DNA of 64,000 bases from the NCBI GenBank assembly GCA_036924085.1, contig JAVGWX010000012.1:7810668-7874667 (forward strand), read 5' to 3'. The stretch is from Ariolimax columbianus (lineage: Eukaryota; Mollusca; Gastropoda; Stylommatophora; Arionidae). Position 1 is the stretch's first letter; the number at the start of each line of letters is the position of its first letter. The notes under the pieces were generated by a model that searched no databases, had not been told where the DNA came from, and saw nothing but the letters and a program-made list of their open reading frames with translations. A program made the position numbers and the translations under genes. Of this stretch, positions 1-10,029 are shown piece by piece.

Positions 1-259
1 GACTGAGAACTGGACATAACAGACTCAAGGGGCATCTTTACAACAATATGAGGATTGGGACAGATGACAAGTGTCCATGTGGGGAGCATATCATGACCGT
101 GGAACACATCCTGCAAAGCTGCATGCTCACGCAGGAAAAGAGAGAACAATACTGGCCTCGCAAGACAGATATGAGACAAAAGCTGTATGAAGATAAAACA
201 GCCTTACAAACAACGGTGTCCTTGATTTGAGGATGAACGAAGAAGAAGAGGAAGAAGAA
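1..259 (+). mobile_element. 3' end of an RNase H-type LINE (same family as the 5.1-11.5 kb element), cut by the window edge
   Basis: The frame from the window start reads TGHNRLKGHLYNN followed by a Cys/His motif (CPCG, then H and C in EHILQSC), which aligns with residues 1223-1260 of the intact LINE protein at 5171-9079. The frame closes with TGA at 228-230. About 10 bp later a purine tail (gaagaagaagaggaagaag) begins, the tail type of this family. Upstream RT and RNase H parts lie outside the window or were never copied. Family assignment is by eye from the shared C-terminal block. Confidence 0.8.
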
Positions 260-394
260 CACTATACAACACGATATTTCTACCCACAAGGTGCAAATAG
301 TGCCAAAATTGGACATTGACAAGCAAAGATAAAAAGAGACAATGTAACAAAATAGATGAAATGTCTTCGCAGAATGTTTGAAGTAACAATAATG

Positions 395-655
395 GATAGA
401 ACCAGAAACGAAGATATTAGGAAACAAGAAGGTACAACACCAGTGTTTTACTTCATCAAGAGACAGCAAACCAAATGGTCCATCACGTGACACGTCCGAC
501 ACCAGTATCCCTCATAAAGAAATGCTAATTAGATACAATGGATACAAGAACAAGGGCCCACCACGCAAACGATGGATAGCAGAAATAACAGAAGCAGTAA
601 AGCTTCCCATGTACGAAGCACATACTACGGCCCGGTCAAAAAACTTCTCCATAAC
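395..655 (+). mobile_element. RTE/jockey-like LINE 3'-end relic
   Basis: The translated text NEDIRKQEGTTPVFYFIKRQ, then QTKWSI, a stop, and a later stretch with the RKRW-like basic end is the familiar C-terminal tail of many invertebrate LINE proteins (a GH..RM..P..RPRKRW pattern). One stop and at least one frameshift break it. It abuts the next LINE fragment directly, so the two sit end to end. Clade assignment is uncertain. Confidence 0.5.
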
Positions 656-985
656 CTGACGCTGAAAGGCACAAGCAGGACACAAGCGAAAAGAAGAAGA
701 GAGCAGGTGGTGGTCTTCAAGATCCGCACAGGCCACAACCGACTGAGGTATCATCTATTAAATAAATTGAAGATAGGCGTTATTGATGAATGCAATTGTG
801 GTGCTGTGAAAACATATATTGCAAAATTTCTCGACCTACGAGGACCAGAGAAAGCATTTGTGGTCATCACCAGTGTTAACACAGGACGAGCTATATTGCA
901 GTCTCGACAGCCTAAGAATGACCGCTGCTTTCTTTGAACAAATTCAAGTCGACCTCTGAGAGCGTTCGAAGAAGTAGAAGAACTG
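656..985 (+). mobile_element. 3' end of an RNase H-type LINE, decayed
   Basis: REQVVVFKIRTGHNRLRYHL at about 698-757 differs at only a few positions from residues 1213-1232 of the intact LINE protein at 5171-9079. It is followed by LNKLKIG and ECNCG. After the CNCG the frame departs from the intact copy (frameshift), but the nucleotide sequence around 915-960 again matches the intact 3' UTR (gaccgctgctttctttga region). It ends in a short purine tail (gaagaagtagaagaa). This is a truncated, non-functional copy of the same family. Confidence 0.75.
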
Positions 986-1382
986 ATAAACCAGAGGTTG
1001 ACGGTGATGCAAACTACATGTTTGATTTAAAAAAAAAGGTCTTGCCCATTTAACAATATAAAAATAAAATAGATTGCTTTGCACCAAGAATCAAATGTGA
1101 AAACATGATTAACATTTGCCAGGAGTTTCGTTTGGTTTAGCATCAAGAAAATCTGGCCATATTTCCTGTTCTCTCAACAGCAGACGTAAGTTGGATGTTC
1201 AATTAAAATTGATACTAGATAAGCGATTTAAGAATGTAACCAACAGATCATACATAATTAATTACAAAATCTATTTACTAGAATTAACGACACAGTAAAG
1301 CATATGATAAACTGAGCTAAATAGGTCTGACGAGAACATTGACATGATCTAACAACTTCAATAGTCTCAGTCTCCGTACTGG

Positions 1383-1394
1383 CGTACTGAGTCT
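1383..1394. repeat. Target-site duplication of SINE copy A (3' side of element)
   Basis: cgtactgagtct, identical to 1758-1769 on the other side of the element. Confidence 0.8.
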
Positions 1395-1757
1395 TCTTCT
1401 TCTTCGTTCGTTCTCAATCTCCCGCTACCAAACTCTGAAAGGGCTTAAGTAGCAGAATGTAGTCCAGAGAACGGAATGCGTTGTGTCGTAGTTTACAGCT
1501 TGACTGCGATATTTGCACCTTTCGGTCCAACACATCCGACTTCAGCAAGCATTTTTTGAGTACCGGGTTATCATTGCCTCTTCGATCCCTTCTCCTTAGC
1601 CAGTCTGCCCTGCTGCAGGCTGTTAATGTGTTATCCAGGATCACCGCGTAGAGGTGTAGAAGGGTCTTGGCAGCTATGGTTCGCTGGCCCTGACACTAGC
1701 AGTCAGCTATGGGTCGCTGACCACTGCAGCTCATGCGCTGCTCAACGTCTTGATCCC
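1395..1757 (-). mobile_element. SINE-like element, copy A, with target-site duplications
   Basis: About 363 bp that recur at 33152-33503 and 48892-49244, with a truncated copy at about 33868-34031 and a 43-bp scrap at 3785-3827. Copy A is bounded by a perfect 12-bp direct repeat, cgtactgagtct, at 1383-1394 and 1758-1769. On the minus strand it starts GGGATCAAGA and ends GAGAACGAACGAAGAAGAAG, so the 3' tail is GAA-type like that of the LINE at 5141-11467. No ORF is conserved across copies. I see no convincing pol III A/B boxes, so it could be an internally deleted LINE derivative as easily as a true SINE. Confidence 0.8.
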
Positions 1758-1769
1758 CGTACTGAGTCT
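1758..1769. repeat. Target-site duplication of SINE copy A (5' side of element)
   Basis: cgtactgagtct, the partner of 1383-1394. The duplicated sequence abuts GGGATCAAGA, which fixes the 5' end of the element. Confidence 0.8.
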
Positions 1770-1844
1770 GATATGATGATGAATTATATAATTTGTGTGC
1801 CATAATTGTCGGCACTTTCGAATTAAATAAGTAAATGGTATTAT

Positions 1845-2010
1845 ATGTACACACACACACCCACATTCACTACACACACACACATACCGCATACACACAC
1901 CATTCATAATGCACACACATACGTCACGACACACACATACGTCACGACACACACATACGTCACGACACACACATTATTTCCACACCCCCCATACACACAC
2001 ACACACATAT
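1845..2010. repeat. CA-rich microsatellite with an embedded 18-bp minisatellite
   Basis: (CA)n tracts surround about three 18-bp units built on cacacacatacgtcacga (1910-1972). The tract is open in frame and gives spurious Thr/His-rich and Cys/Val-rich ORFs on the two strands. It ends in a short (TA)n run. Confidence 0.9.
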
Positions 2011-2044
2011 ATATTTATAATTCAAAATATATACAATATTAAAC

Positions 2045-3210
2045 TAAAATAAATTTCAGAGTGACACACAAAATACATGCACCTTGAAATTATTATTTTT
2101 TTCTTATAGATTTTTTAAACTGAATGACTTCGTGCACGCTGACTGGGCAAAATAACATTCAGCAGCAACAATATGCCATGTAAACACCATGTAAGTCAAT
2201 TATTAATTAAATTTTCTTTTAAAGAATAATAGCCATCACATTTGCAGATCCATCAATGAAGGAACAGAGAATTCATTACCAAAGCTATTCATCAGGATCA
2301 GCAACACAGCCATGTGAAGAATATGGACTTAAAAGTAACCATAGTAATAGCCAAGACAGCAAATAATCACATAAATGTACAGATTTTTACAGAGGTGAAG
2401 ATATCAGAATGGGATAATGACATTACCAGATGTGTTTGTTGATGATGAATTATCACTTATTGTGTGTGAGGTTGTCCATCATTATAATTAGGTATCAGGT
2501 TCCTATTTAAACGATTTCAAATGTTTTTGTTTGTAGAGCCACATGTTGTGACACAAGCATATGAAACATGACAAGGAAGGTATACAATTGAAAATACTGA
2601 AACACAAAATTCAGGGGAAAAGACCAAAAAGTTCAACAATAGAAGTTTGACAATCCTTTCCAGGAATGAAATTTCCTCTCCTCTAATGCTTCAGTAAGTT
2701 CAAATTGAATTAAAATAATCCATGAATGCTATTTACATGTATGGTCTACAAATCTAACGTCAACAGTTATTATTCCAATACCAATTAAAATATAGCATGT
2801 TGTATCACTTATTGTGTTTGTGATTTTTCATTATTGGCAAACACACACCTCCCTTACTCTTCTCACATAAACAATGATTGCAGACATCTCATCCTCCATA
2901 GAGATACTACACCATCTCTTCATCAAGGTGTCAGAAAAACAAGCCAATCCTGAACATGGCTATAGGGTCATCAATGAAATTACCAATCAAACGAAATCTA
3001 CATTCTTTCAGTATCTCCAAGCAGAAGCTGTAAAAATCCTGACCAAGATAATGTATGACGTATGAAAGATGGTATAGAGGTAGAACTGTGAGAATAATAA
3101 TCATGATTCCGAGCAGCAACATCTTGTACAGATCAGAAATAATAAATATATAACCAAATTATATATACAAAATCAAAATAATCACCTAGCTATTTAGAGA
3201 GAAGGCACTC
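2045..3210. other. AT-rich sequence, nothing recognised
   Basis: No ORF above about 63 codons, no recognisable domain, no tandem array. The phrase 'tatcacttattgtgt' occurs at about 2450-2465 and again at about 2800-2815, which hints at an old dispersed repeat but is too short to define one. Confidence 0.5.
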
Positions 3211-3214
3211 AAAG

Positions 3215-3580
3215 TATGGATGAGGGAATACCAAAATATTTTCTCTATGGAGAATTACAGTTGGGAAAAAGGTCTCGGGGGCGGATTACTACTTACGTAC
3301 AAGGATGTATGCAAGCAGGTTATGAATGATGCAGGCACTGATTTGAAATCATGGGAACAGGACACCATGGATTGTGTTACATGGAGGGAAGAATTAAGCA
3401 TGGAATACAGACAAAGGAGGTACTGATTGTAGATAGTCTAAAGACTCAACGTCTGAGAAGACATGCCACACCAAGCGATGTCGCTAAGGGTCCTGTCTTT
3501 CCTTGCACACACTGTGGAAGACCTTTCTTTGCTAAGATTGGTCTTACGAGTCACATTCGTTATCGTCATGGATTGTAGTT
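3215..3580 (+). mobile_element. RTE-like LINE 3' relic with a C-terminal C2H2 finger
   Basis: LTYKDVCKQVMNDAGTDLKS then WEQDTMDCVTWRE match the end of an invertebrate RTE-like reverse transcriptase (RYKDVCKRD...WE..A.DR..WR). After a frameshift, FPCTHCGRPFFAKIGLTSHI followed by RYRHG is a C2H2 finger of the C..C...IGL.SH.R.H type that ends these proteins; the stop lies at 3576-3578. The catalytic reverse-transcriptase part is absent. A second copy of the same 3' module lies near 22.6-22.9 kb. Confidence 0.7.
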
Positions 3581-3784
3581 GCATTCCGTTTTTCAAAGTA
3601 CAGTTACTAACGTCTGAGAAGACGGAACGAACAATAGGTTCTAGAGTAGGGTCAGAAACCACTATGTATGAACTTGTTTGGTTTTAAAAAGGCTTTTGAT
3701 ATAATATACCAAAAATAAATTTGAAAAATGTTTAGGTATCACAAAATACTTGATGAATTTACATGAATTAAATAAGATATCAAT

Positions 3785-3827
3785 TTCTTCTTCTTCTGTG
3801 TTCATTCTCAATCTCCCACTACCAACA
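3785..3827 (-). mobile_element. 43-bp scrap of the SINE 3' end
   Basis: The minus strand reads ggtagtgggagattgagaa, then cacagaagaagaagaa, the last ~40 bp of the SINE described at 1395-1757. No clear target duplication is visible, so this is either an extreme 5' truncation or an erosion product. Confidence 0.6.
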
Positions 3828-3989
3828 GTTTTCATGTAGAGTAATCCAAATAATTAATTTTTCAACTCATTTAAAGGTCAAGCTGCTGTGTTTGAGCAGT
3901 CTTTCTTGTGATCATAAATCCAGGATGTGACAAAAATACAAGTAAGAAAAACAAGAGTTAAGTGGATATTTAGTAAGCAGCTGGAGTAC

Positions 3990-5140
3990 CTCAATTTTAC
4001 ATAAATATGCATGCTGTCACGTAAAACAGCAAAAATATACTTCGAAAAAAGACTTGCTCTGAGGATCAAGACTGATAGTAAAAGATTCTTTTCTTATGTT
4101 AGAAATAAACAAAGAATGAACGACAAAGTAGGCCCTCTTATAAACAGTACAGGAAAAATAATAAATGAGAATAGGGAGGCAGCTAATCTGCTTAATCAGT
4201 ACTTTGGCACAGTCTACACAAAAGAGGACTGCTTCAAGATCCCACAGCCTATAGATATCATTCATAGAGGCATGGATATAGCGGGATTAAGATCAATCTG
4301 TATTACAGAAATGGTTTTTAAACAATTGGAGGGGTTGAAAGTGGATAAATGTCCAGGCTAGGATGGTATTCATCCAAAATTGCTATTTGAAAATAGATAC
4401 CAACAAGGAAAACCATTGGCTATATTATGTTCTCAATCACTTGCAAAAGGGATTCTTTCACAGGAATGGAAAGATACAGGAATGATCACCTTATTCAAAA
4501 AGGGCAAAAAATCAGATCCAGCAAATTATAGACCAGTGAGTTTAACTAGCATAGTCTGTAAATTGTTAAAAGTCGATATTCAAAGAAAACATTGTAATGC
4601 ATTTAGACAAGTTTCATCTAACAGAAATAGTCACCTTGGATTTACTAGAGGGAGATTTAACAGGTCTGTTAGTATTCATGGAGGAGGTTACTGAAATGAT
4701 AGATAAAGGGGAGCCAGTGGATGTTATTTATCTAGATTTTGCAAAAGTACCTCATAAAAGATTATTTCGAAAGTTAAAATATTAAAATCACATGGAATAG
4801 GTGGTAAAGTTGCCAAATGGATTGAAAATTGGTTAACAGGAAGAAGGCAGAGGGTGGGCATAAATAAGGAGTACTCTGAGTGGTGTGAAGAGAAAAGTGG
4901 AGTACCACAGGGCTCGGTTTTTGGACCAATTTTGTTCTTGATATATATAAACAATTTGGACATTGATAGGGGATCCATGATTGCAAAATTTGCTGATGAC
5001 ACAAAACTATGCAGTAGTGTCTCATCTAAAGCGGAAGTGGAAATATTGAGGTCGGATTTAGATAAAATTCAAGAATGGCCTGTAAGCTGGCAAATGGAGT
5101 TTAATGTAGATAAATGTACAGTCATCCAAATTGGTAGATC
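3990..5140 (+). mobile_element. CR1/L2-like LINE relic, part 1 (interrupted at 5140)
   Basis: Reverse-transcriptase blocks appear in order in shifting frames: KRFFSYVRNKQ; GLKVDKCPG with a stop; FKKGKKSDPANYRPVSLTS; VDVIYLDFAK; SGVPQGSVFGPILFLIYINN; KFADDTKLC at about 4985-5011; then MEFNVDKCTVIQIGRS ending at 5140. Several stops and frameshifts show it is dead. The next residues, SNMEHN, are found only at 11466 onward, so the element is split by the 6.3-kb insertion 5141-11467. A CR1/L2-type clade is inferred from the KFADDTKL and MEFNVDKC spacing. Confidence 0.85.
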
Positions 5141-5161
5141 CTTCTTCTTCTTCTTCTTCTG
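5141..5161 (-). repeat. (GAA)n 3' tail of the LINE
   Basis: The minus strand reads GTACGCA then (GAA)6-7 just after the ORF stop. The same 'tacg..gaagaag' end occurs at 15556-15577 and 31361-31492, so this defines the 3' terminus of the family. Confidence 0.85.
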
Positions 5162-5170
5162 CGTACACAG

Positions 5171-8100
5171 TCAGACAGTAACCATTATTTTCTCGAAAAA
5201 AGCGGCGGTCATCCTGAGACTCTCGCCACTACCATAGAGCTTGTCTTGCAGTTCCACTGGCAATGGCCACATCTGCTCTCTCTGATCCTCGTATGTCGGG
5301 CAGTTCTGCAGCAGATGTTCAGTGGTCATTTTACCAGTACCGCACGGGCATTCGTCGGTACACCCTATCTTCAATTTGTTGAAGAGGTGGTACCTCAGTC
5401 TGTTGTGGCCAGTGCGAAGTCTGAAGACAACGACCTGCTCTCTTTGGTTCAACTGGTAATAGGCATCGTTTTTGGTGTAACCAGTATGTTCGGTTTCCCA
5501 TTTGGACATGTACCTGGCTTTGATAAGCCGTTTTGACTCTTCGTACGTCATACTGGTATCTATTTGTGGTAGCCTTGCACCTTCTTTTGCCAGTCTGTCT
5601 GCCTCCTCGTTGCCTTGGATGTTGCAGTGTGACGGAACCCACTGTACCACTACCCTTTTTGGTGCGGACTGTTGGCACAGTTTGCAGAGTGCTGCTCTTA
5701 AGTCATTAAGCTCAGTGTTTTTCTGGCTTTTTAGCGCTGTGACTACTTCGAGAGCATCTGTCAGCAGGACTATATGGCTCTCATTTTCACTGTGTGTTAC
5801 CATTTCTTCCACTGCCGCCCTCAGTGCCTCTGCCTCTGCTCTGAAATTGCTCGTGTACTTACCAGTAGCGAATGACAGTGTTATTTTTCTGCCATTTGGT
5901 AGGTTCAGGAATGCTCCTGCCCCTCCGTTCTGTGTAGTGTTTGTTACAGAACCGTCGGTGTATGCATGGGTCCAGTCCATGCTTGGGTAGCTTTTCGTTA
6001 TGAAGCTTAAGGTAGTGTCTCTCCTTTCTTTTTCGGTCTGGCAGTTTTTGTTTGCAATACCTGGTATATTTTCTACCACTTCTGGAAATATATCCTGCCT
6101 CCAAGTAGGTTTTCGTACAGTAGTGATGGGTTTTGGTGTTGTTAGTGCGTTTATGGGATCTTCGTGCATCTTTGCTTTGGCTATTTCTGCAAAGTTTCTC
6201 CGCTTTAGTTTCCCAGTTCCCAAATTGTTTAGCCTCTGGTACATTGGATGGTCCGTCAGTCTTCGGAGTTTCTCTGACTGCAGCTGGGCTCTGCAGTCTC
6301 TTCTGTCGGTCATGGATTGCAGTTTTGTAATCTTTTCAAGATCTACAATTGGCGTTGACTTCATGCCACCAGTTATGATTCTCATGGCTTGGTTTTGAAG
6401 TTTGTTAACTTTATCGAAGTTCGCCTTCGCTGCTGTTGTCCATGACGCGATGCCATACTCGAGAACTGGTCTCACTCTTCCAGTGTACAGTTTCTTTAGT
6501 ATGCCTTCGTCTGCTCCCCAGCTTGTGCCAGCAAGTTTCCTCATGATCGCCATTCTTTCTCTGGCTTTCATTCGGTTTCTCTCAATCTGACTTTTCCATG
6601 TCATGCGCCGATCAAATGTGACTCCCAGATAGGTTGGGTTGTCGTTTGGCTGCAGGATTTTGCCATTTAGGCTTAATTTGGTACTTTGGGGTTTTAATGA
6701 GAGCGAGAATATTGTGCACGTGGTTTTCTCCTCGTTTATTTTGACCAGCCATGAGTTCGCCCACTCTTCCAGCGATGTTAGGGCCGTTTGCATCCGATTT
6801 CTTGCTATGGTGAGATTCTTTTCAGAGGTCCACATAGCCAGATCGTCTGCAAACATTGAGCTATGGACTCTTCTTGGTATATTCTCTGTAATATCGTTTA
6901 TATATACCAGGAAGAGTGTGGGTGACAGTACTCCCCCTTGGGGTACTCCCTGCTCGAGTGTCACCTTTTTGCTCATCTGCCCTTGTACTTGGACTCTGGC
7001 CGTTCTTTGTTTGAGGTAGTGGTTGATCCACTTGTACATCTTCCCACAAACATCACTTCTTCTTAGCTTGACTCTAAGTCCATCCTTCCAGACTTTGTCA
7101 AATGCCTTTTCCAGATCCACCCAAACAGCTACTGTGTGTTTCTGTGCCTGGTAGGCATCTTCTATCTCCTGGGCTATGAGGATGACCTGGTCCTCAGTGG
7201 ATCTGTGCTGTCTAAAGCCGGCTTGCTGTGGAATTAGTATTCGTTTTTCTTCCAGATGCCACATCAGTCTGGTGTTTATCATCCGTTCCATCAGCTTGCC
7301 GACACAGCTCAGTAGGCTTATGGGCCTGTATCCATTCGGATCTGTTTTGTCCTTTCCTGTTTTTGGTACTGGTACCAGTATTGCATCTTTCCATGCCTGG
7401 GGTACAATATCCCTTTTCCAGCTTTGGTTCAGGACTGATAGTAGTTTTTCCTTCGCTGTTTGGCCCAGCCCCATCAGCATTTCGTTTGTTATCCCGTCTT
7501 TTCCGGGAGATTTCCTTCTCTTTAGTGTTCTCATAGCCTCTTCCATTTCGCGCATTGTTAGTTTGGCCATCATGTGCTCTTCAGGAGCCGTATTTATGTT
7601 TTCGTGCCCCTTTAGCTCTTCGCTAATGTCTGTATGCTTATCTGCAGGGACCTCGATGTGGTTTGCTCTGGCATAGTGATCGACAAAGGCGTTTGCGGCT
7701 TTCTTACCTGTGATCAAGTTCTCGCCTTGCTTGATAGTAATTTGTTTATTTGACGGGGTTTCGTCGTTCATGGCTCTGACTAGTTTCCATAGCTTGTTCC
7801 CTTCTTTGTCCAGGTTTAAACTTTCCGTTTTATTTTTCCAACTTTCTCTTGCTGTTTGCTTGAGAGTGTGTTTGTACTTCGCCGCGGCGGCTTTGAGGGC
7901 GATGTTTGCCTCCACGGATTTTTCTCGTTCTGCCATGTTCCTCGCATTTGTTACTGCATCTTCCACTTTCTGTAACTCATCATTCCAGTAGGGCTTATAG
8001 TTTTTCCTAGCTCCTCTTGGGATGGTTTCAGTGGCGGCTTGCATTATTGCCTTGCTTAGGCTCTCTACCATGGGCTTCATTTTGGTGTTTCGTGTGTTGA

Positions 8101-9079
8101 TGGTTTCACACAGCCCATCTGTCAGGATTGCAAATCTGTCCCAGTCGGCTCGTTTGTAATTCCAACGTGGGAGCGGTTTTGTTTCCTGTGGGCCTACTTC
8201 CATGTCAATGGTTAGCCTGATCGGCCTGTGGTCGCTACCTGCCAGTTGGTTTAGCACCTGGCGGTCTATTTTATAGTGTATGTCCTGTGTGGAGAAGGCC
8301 AAATCTGGAGTCGAGGTGGTATGCCATGTTCTTGAATAGAAGCTAGGGCTATCCTCCGGCCTATTGATTAGGGAGAGATTTGCATCTATCTCCCAATCTT
8401 CCACTTCGTCACCTCTACTGTCTGTGTCAGAGTATCCCCATCTCTCCGAGTGGCTGTTGAAATCTCCAACTACTATGCAGTTGGAGTCTCTGACCTCCAT
8501 ACTCGAGAGCGATAGGTCTCTGTTTGGTGGTCCGTACAGATTGAAAATGCGGAGTTTCGTCTCTAGAGCCATTATGTCAACTCCTACAATTTCTGCTTGT
8601 CCGGTGTGATTGACAGGTACCGCGCTACTCGGTATGCTGTTTCTGGTCAGTATCAGGACCCCTCCTTTGTGACCTTCTCTATCTAGACGGAAGGTCTGGT
8701 ATCCTCTGATTGAGAATTTATGGTTATTGTTGAGGTGCGTTTCCTGGATACATGCCACGTCAATCTTACCTTCATGCAGGTGGTGTGTTAGGGAAAGTTT
8801 TTTGTTAATGACTCCCTCCGCATTCCACTGTAGTATTCTGAGGGTCTTGAAGTTTTGGCCAATAGACGTTACCCCATAGCCATGTGCCTTGACTCCACGA
8901 CACATGGGTGGGTGACCACCAGTAGTCAAGGGTGGGCCCCTTCGAGGCGTGAGGCCCGGCGCTATCGCTGCCTGGCGGGTCTCCTCAGGATGAGCGCCAT
9001 ACGTTTTTCGAATAGGTTGTGCTGCCATCATACTGTGATTTACGTTGCACTGTTTTGTTAGGCTTGCGGCCCCGTGCAT
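5171..9079 (-). CDS. LINE polyprotein: AP endonuclease, reverse transcriptase, RNase H (1302 aa, intact)
   Basis: Single uninterrupted ORF from ATG at 9079; Met17/18 or Met59 are alternative starts, since the first domain begins near residue 80. Endonuclease ~80-292: QWNAE (84-88), QETH (112-115), GDFNSH (205-210), SDHRP (282-286). Reverse transcriptase ~510-790: VDLEKAFD (654-661), GVPQGGVLSP (711-720), FADD (743-746). RNase H ~1038-1167 keeps all acidic residues: D1042 in YTDGS, E1084 in AEAEA, D1108 in LLTDA, and H1151 and D1161 in the SHCNIQGNEEAD block. The C-terminus carries C1244, C1246, H1255, C1260, a nucleic-acid-binding type motif found in other copies here. The family nicks target DNA and reverse-transcribes its RNA from the 3' end. 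Every catalytic residue I can check is present, so it looks recently active. The last 14 codons run almost to the GAA tail, leaving a very short 3' UTR. Confidence 0.95.
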   Translation of the reverse strand: MHGAASLTKQCNVNHSMMAAQPIRKTYGAHPEETRQAAIAPGLTPRRGPPLTTGGHPPMCRGVKAHGYGVTSIGQNFKTLRILQWNAEGVINKKLSLTHHLHEGKIDVACIQETHLNNNHKFSIRGYQTFRLDREGHKGGVLILTRNSIPSSAVPVNHTGQAEIVGVDIMALETKLRIFNLYGPPNRDLSLSSMEVRDSNCIVVGDFNSHSERWGYSDTDSRGDEVEDWEIDANLSLINRPEDSPSFYSRTWHTTSTPDLAFSTQDIHYKIDRQVLNQLAGSDHRPIRLTIDMEVGPQETKPLPRWNYKRADWDRFAILTDGLCETINTRNTKMKPMVESLSKAIMQAATETIPRGARKNYKPYWNDELQKVEDAVTNARNMAEREKSVEANIALKAAAAKYKHTLKQTARESWKNKTESLNLDKEGNKLWKLVRAMNDETPSNKQITIKQGENLITGKKAANAFVDHYARANHIEVPADKHTDISEELKGHENINTAPEEHMMAKLTMREMEEAMRTLKRRKSPGKDGITNEMLMGLGQTAKEKLLSVLNQSWKRDIVPQAWKDAILVPVPKTGKDKTDPNGYRPISLLSCVGKLMERMINTRLMWHLEEKRILIPQQAGFRQHRSTEDQVILIAQEIEDAYQAQKHTVAVWVDLEKAFDKVWKDGLRVKLRRSDVCGKMYKWINHYLKQRTARVQVQGQMSKKVTLEQGVPQGGVLSPTLFLVYINDITENIPRRVHSSMFADDLAMWTSEKNLTIARNRMQTALTSLEEWANSWLVKINEEKTTCTIFSLSLKPQSTKLSLNGKILQPNDNPTYLGVTFDRRMTWKSQIERNRMKARERMAIMRKLAGTSWGADEGILKKLYTGRVRPVLEYGIASWTTAAKANFDKVNKLQNQAMRIITGGMKSTPIVDLEKITKLQSMTDRRDCRAQLQSEKLRRLTDHPMYQRLNNLGTGKLKRRNFAEIAKAKMHEDPINALTTPKPITTVRKPTWRQDIFPEVVENIPGIANKNCQTEKERRDTTLSFITKSYPSMDWTHAYTDGSVTNTTQNGGAGAFLNLPNGRKITLSFATGKYTSNFRAEAEALRAAVEEMVTHSENESHIVLLTDALEVVTALKSQKNTELNDLRAALCKLCQQSAPKRVVVQWVPSHCNIQGNEEADRLAKEGARLPQIDTSMTYEESKRLIKARYMSKWETEHTGYTKNDAYYQLNQREQVVVFRLRTGHNRLRYHLFNKLKIGCTDECPCGTGKMTTEHLLQNCPTYEDQREQMWPLPVELQDKLYGSGESLRMTAAFFEKIMVTV

Positions 9080-10029
9080 CCGATTTCAACAGGCGTTTCT
9101 GTAGGGATGCCCTCCTTAGCCTTTGGCTGTCCCCAGCCTATCTGCAAGGCAGCAGTTGTTTACGATCAGAGTTTTCTCTCCTATGGAAGTTGTCTTTCCA
9201 GACTATCGAGTCTTCACTACTCGTGTCTATAGGGTGCAATGATGGTATGTGATATATGAGATGGACTGGTTTACCCGGAAGAGAGGCAGTCCAGTGTGTC
9301 TGTATCCCAGGATCGTCACGTCCTGCCAGAAACGTAGCATTTGCATGTGAGTGGGGTATCTCTTTTTCCCTTTATTTTCTTGGCTTCTATGCAGGGATGG
9401 TACGCCTAGCATTCCCCGCCACCTGGGGTGTTGACACAGTGGGGCAGGTGTGCAATGTCCGCTGGTCTGCATCTCTTCTGCGTCCAGCATGATAGTTATG
9501 GCTGATAACGTACAGAGGTAGATATCGTAACCGGAGTGCATTTAGCCAGAGGACAAGCCTGGTAATGTCACAGAGATGTTGATCGCCTGGTGTGCGGACA
9601 ACTCTCATGGTCAGTGGTTGAGTCTTGACAGTTCACAGTGTGGTGGCTGCTCTACTGTTTTCGACACCCCGACCAGGTTCTAAGTCTTTGGTTGGTGTTT
9701 TTCGCACCCCATCGCCGTATAGGGTGAGTATCAAGCAGTTTTCCGCCCGCTTTGATTTGCGGGCGGCAAGGACCTCTTACTGTGGCTCTACCTGATAGGG
9801 CTGGGGCGCAAGCCCCAGGTCCCGAGCATGTAGGAGCCTCCCATTGCAGTGGTGCTGAGATTTTGGGCGGGATTGCGGCTTTCAAGGGTTCGGCCGTAAT
9901 CCCCCACATGGTAGCCTCGCGCCCTTGGCTTATCAGCCTGGTACGTGAACCAAAGTGTCTGCGGCTCCTCTCGATTTGAGCTGGTTTTCCGTAGCAACGC
10001 CCTGTCATTTGTAGGGTAAAACTGACCTG
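9080..10029 (-). promoter_or_regulatory. Structured 5' leader of the LINE
   Basis: About 950 bp between the 18S-like array and the ORF. No ORF1: the longest frame is about 118 codons (9652-10008, minus) with no recognisable domain. Two clear inverted repeats: CCGCCCGC/GCGGGCGG with an 8-nt loop at 9743-9766, and CTGGGG/CCCCAG with a 6-nt loop at 9801-9818. The latter sits inside a wider AGGTCC (9817-9822)/GGACCT (9769-9774 region) pairing. Such nested stems could be a ribozyme, translation element or packaging signal; that is inference only. Confidence 0.55.
9743..9766 (-). other. Perfect 8-bp stem, 8-nt loop
   Basis: ccgcccgc at 9743-9750 pairs with gcgggcgg at 9759-9766 around a tttgattt loop. 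It is GC-rich and likely to form in the LINE transcript leader. Confidence 0.7.

Noticed and set aside
3400..3578. Host zinc-finger gene from the C2H2 motif
   Set aside because: The single finger follows RTE-type RT C-terminal sequence and matches a second copy at 22.77-22.83 kb in the same context.
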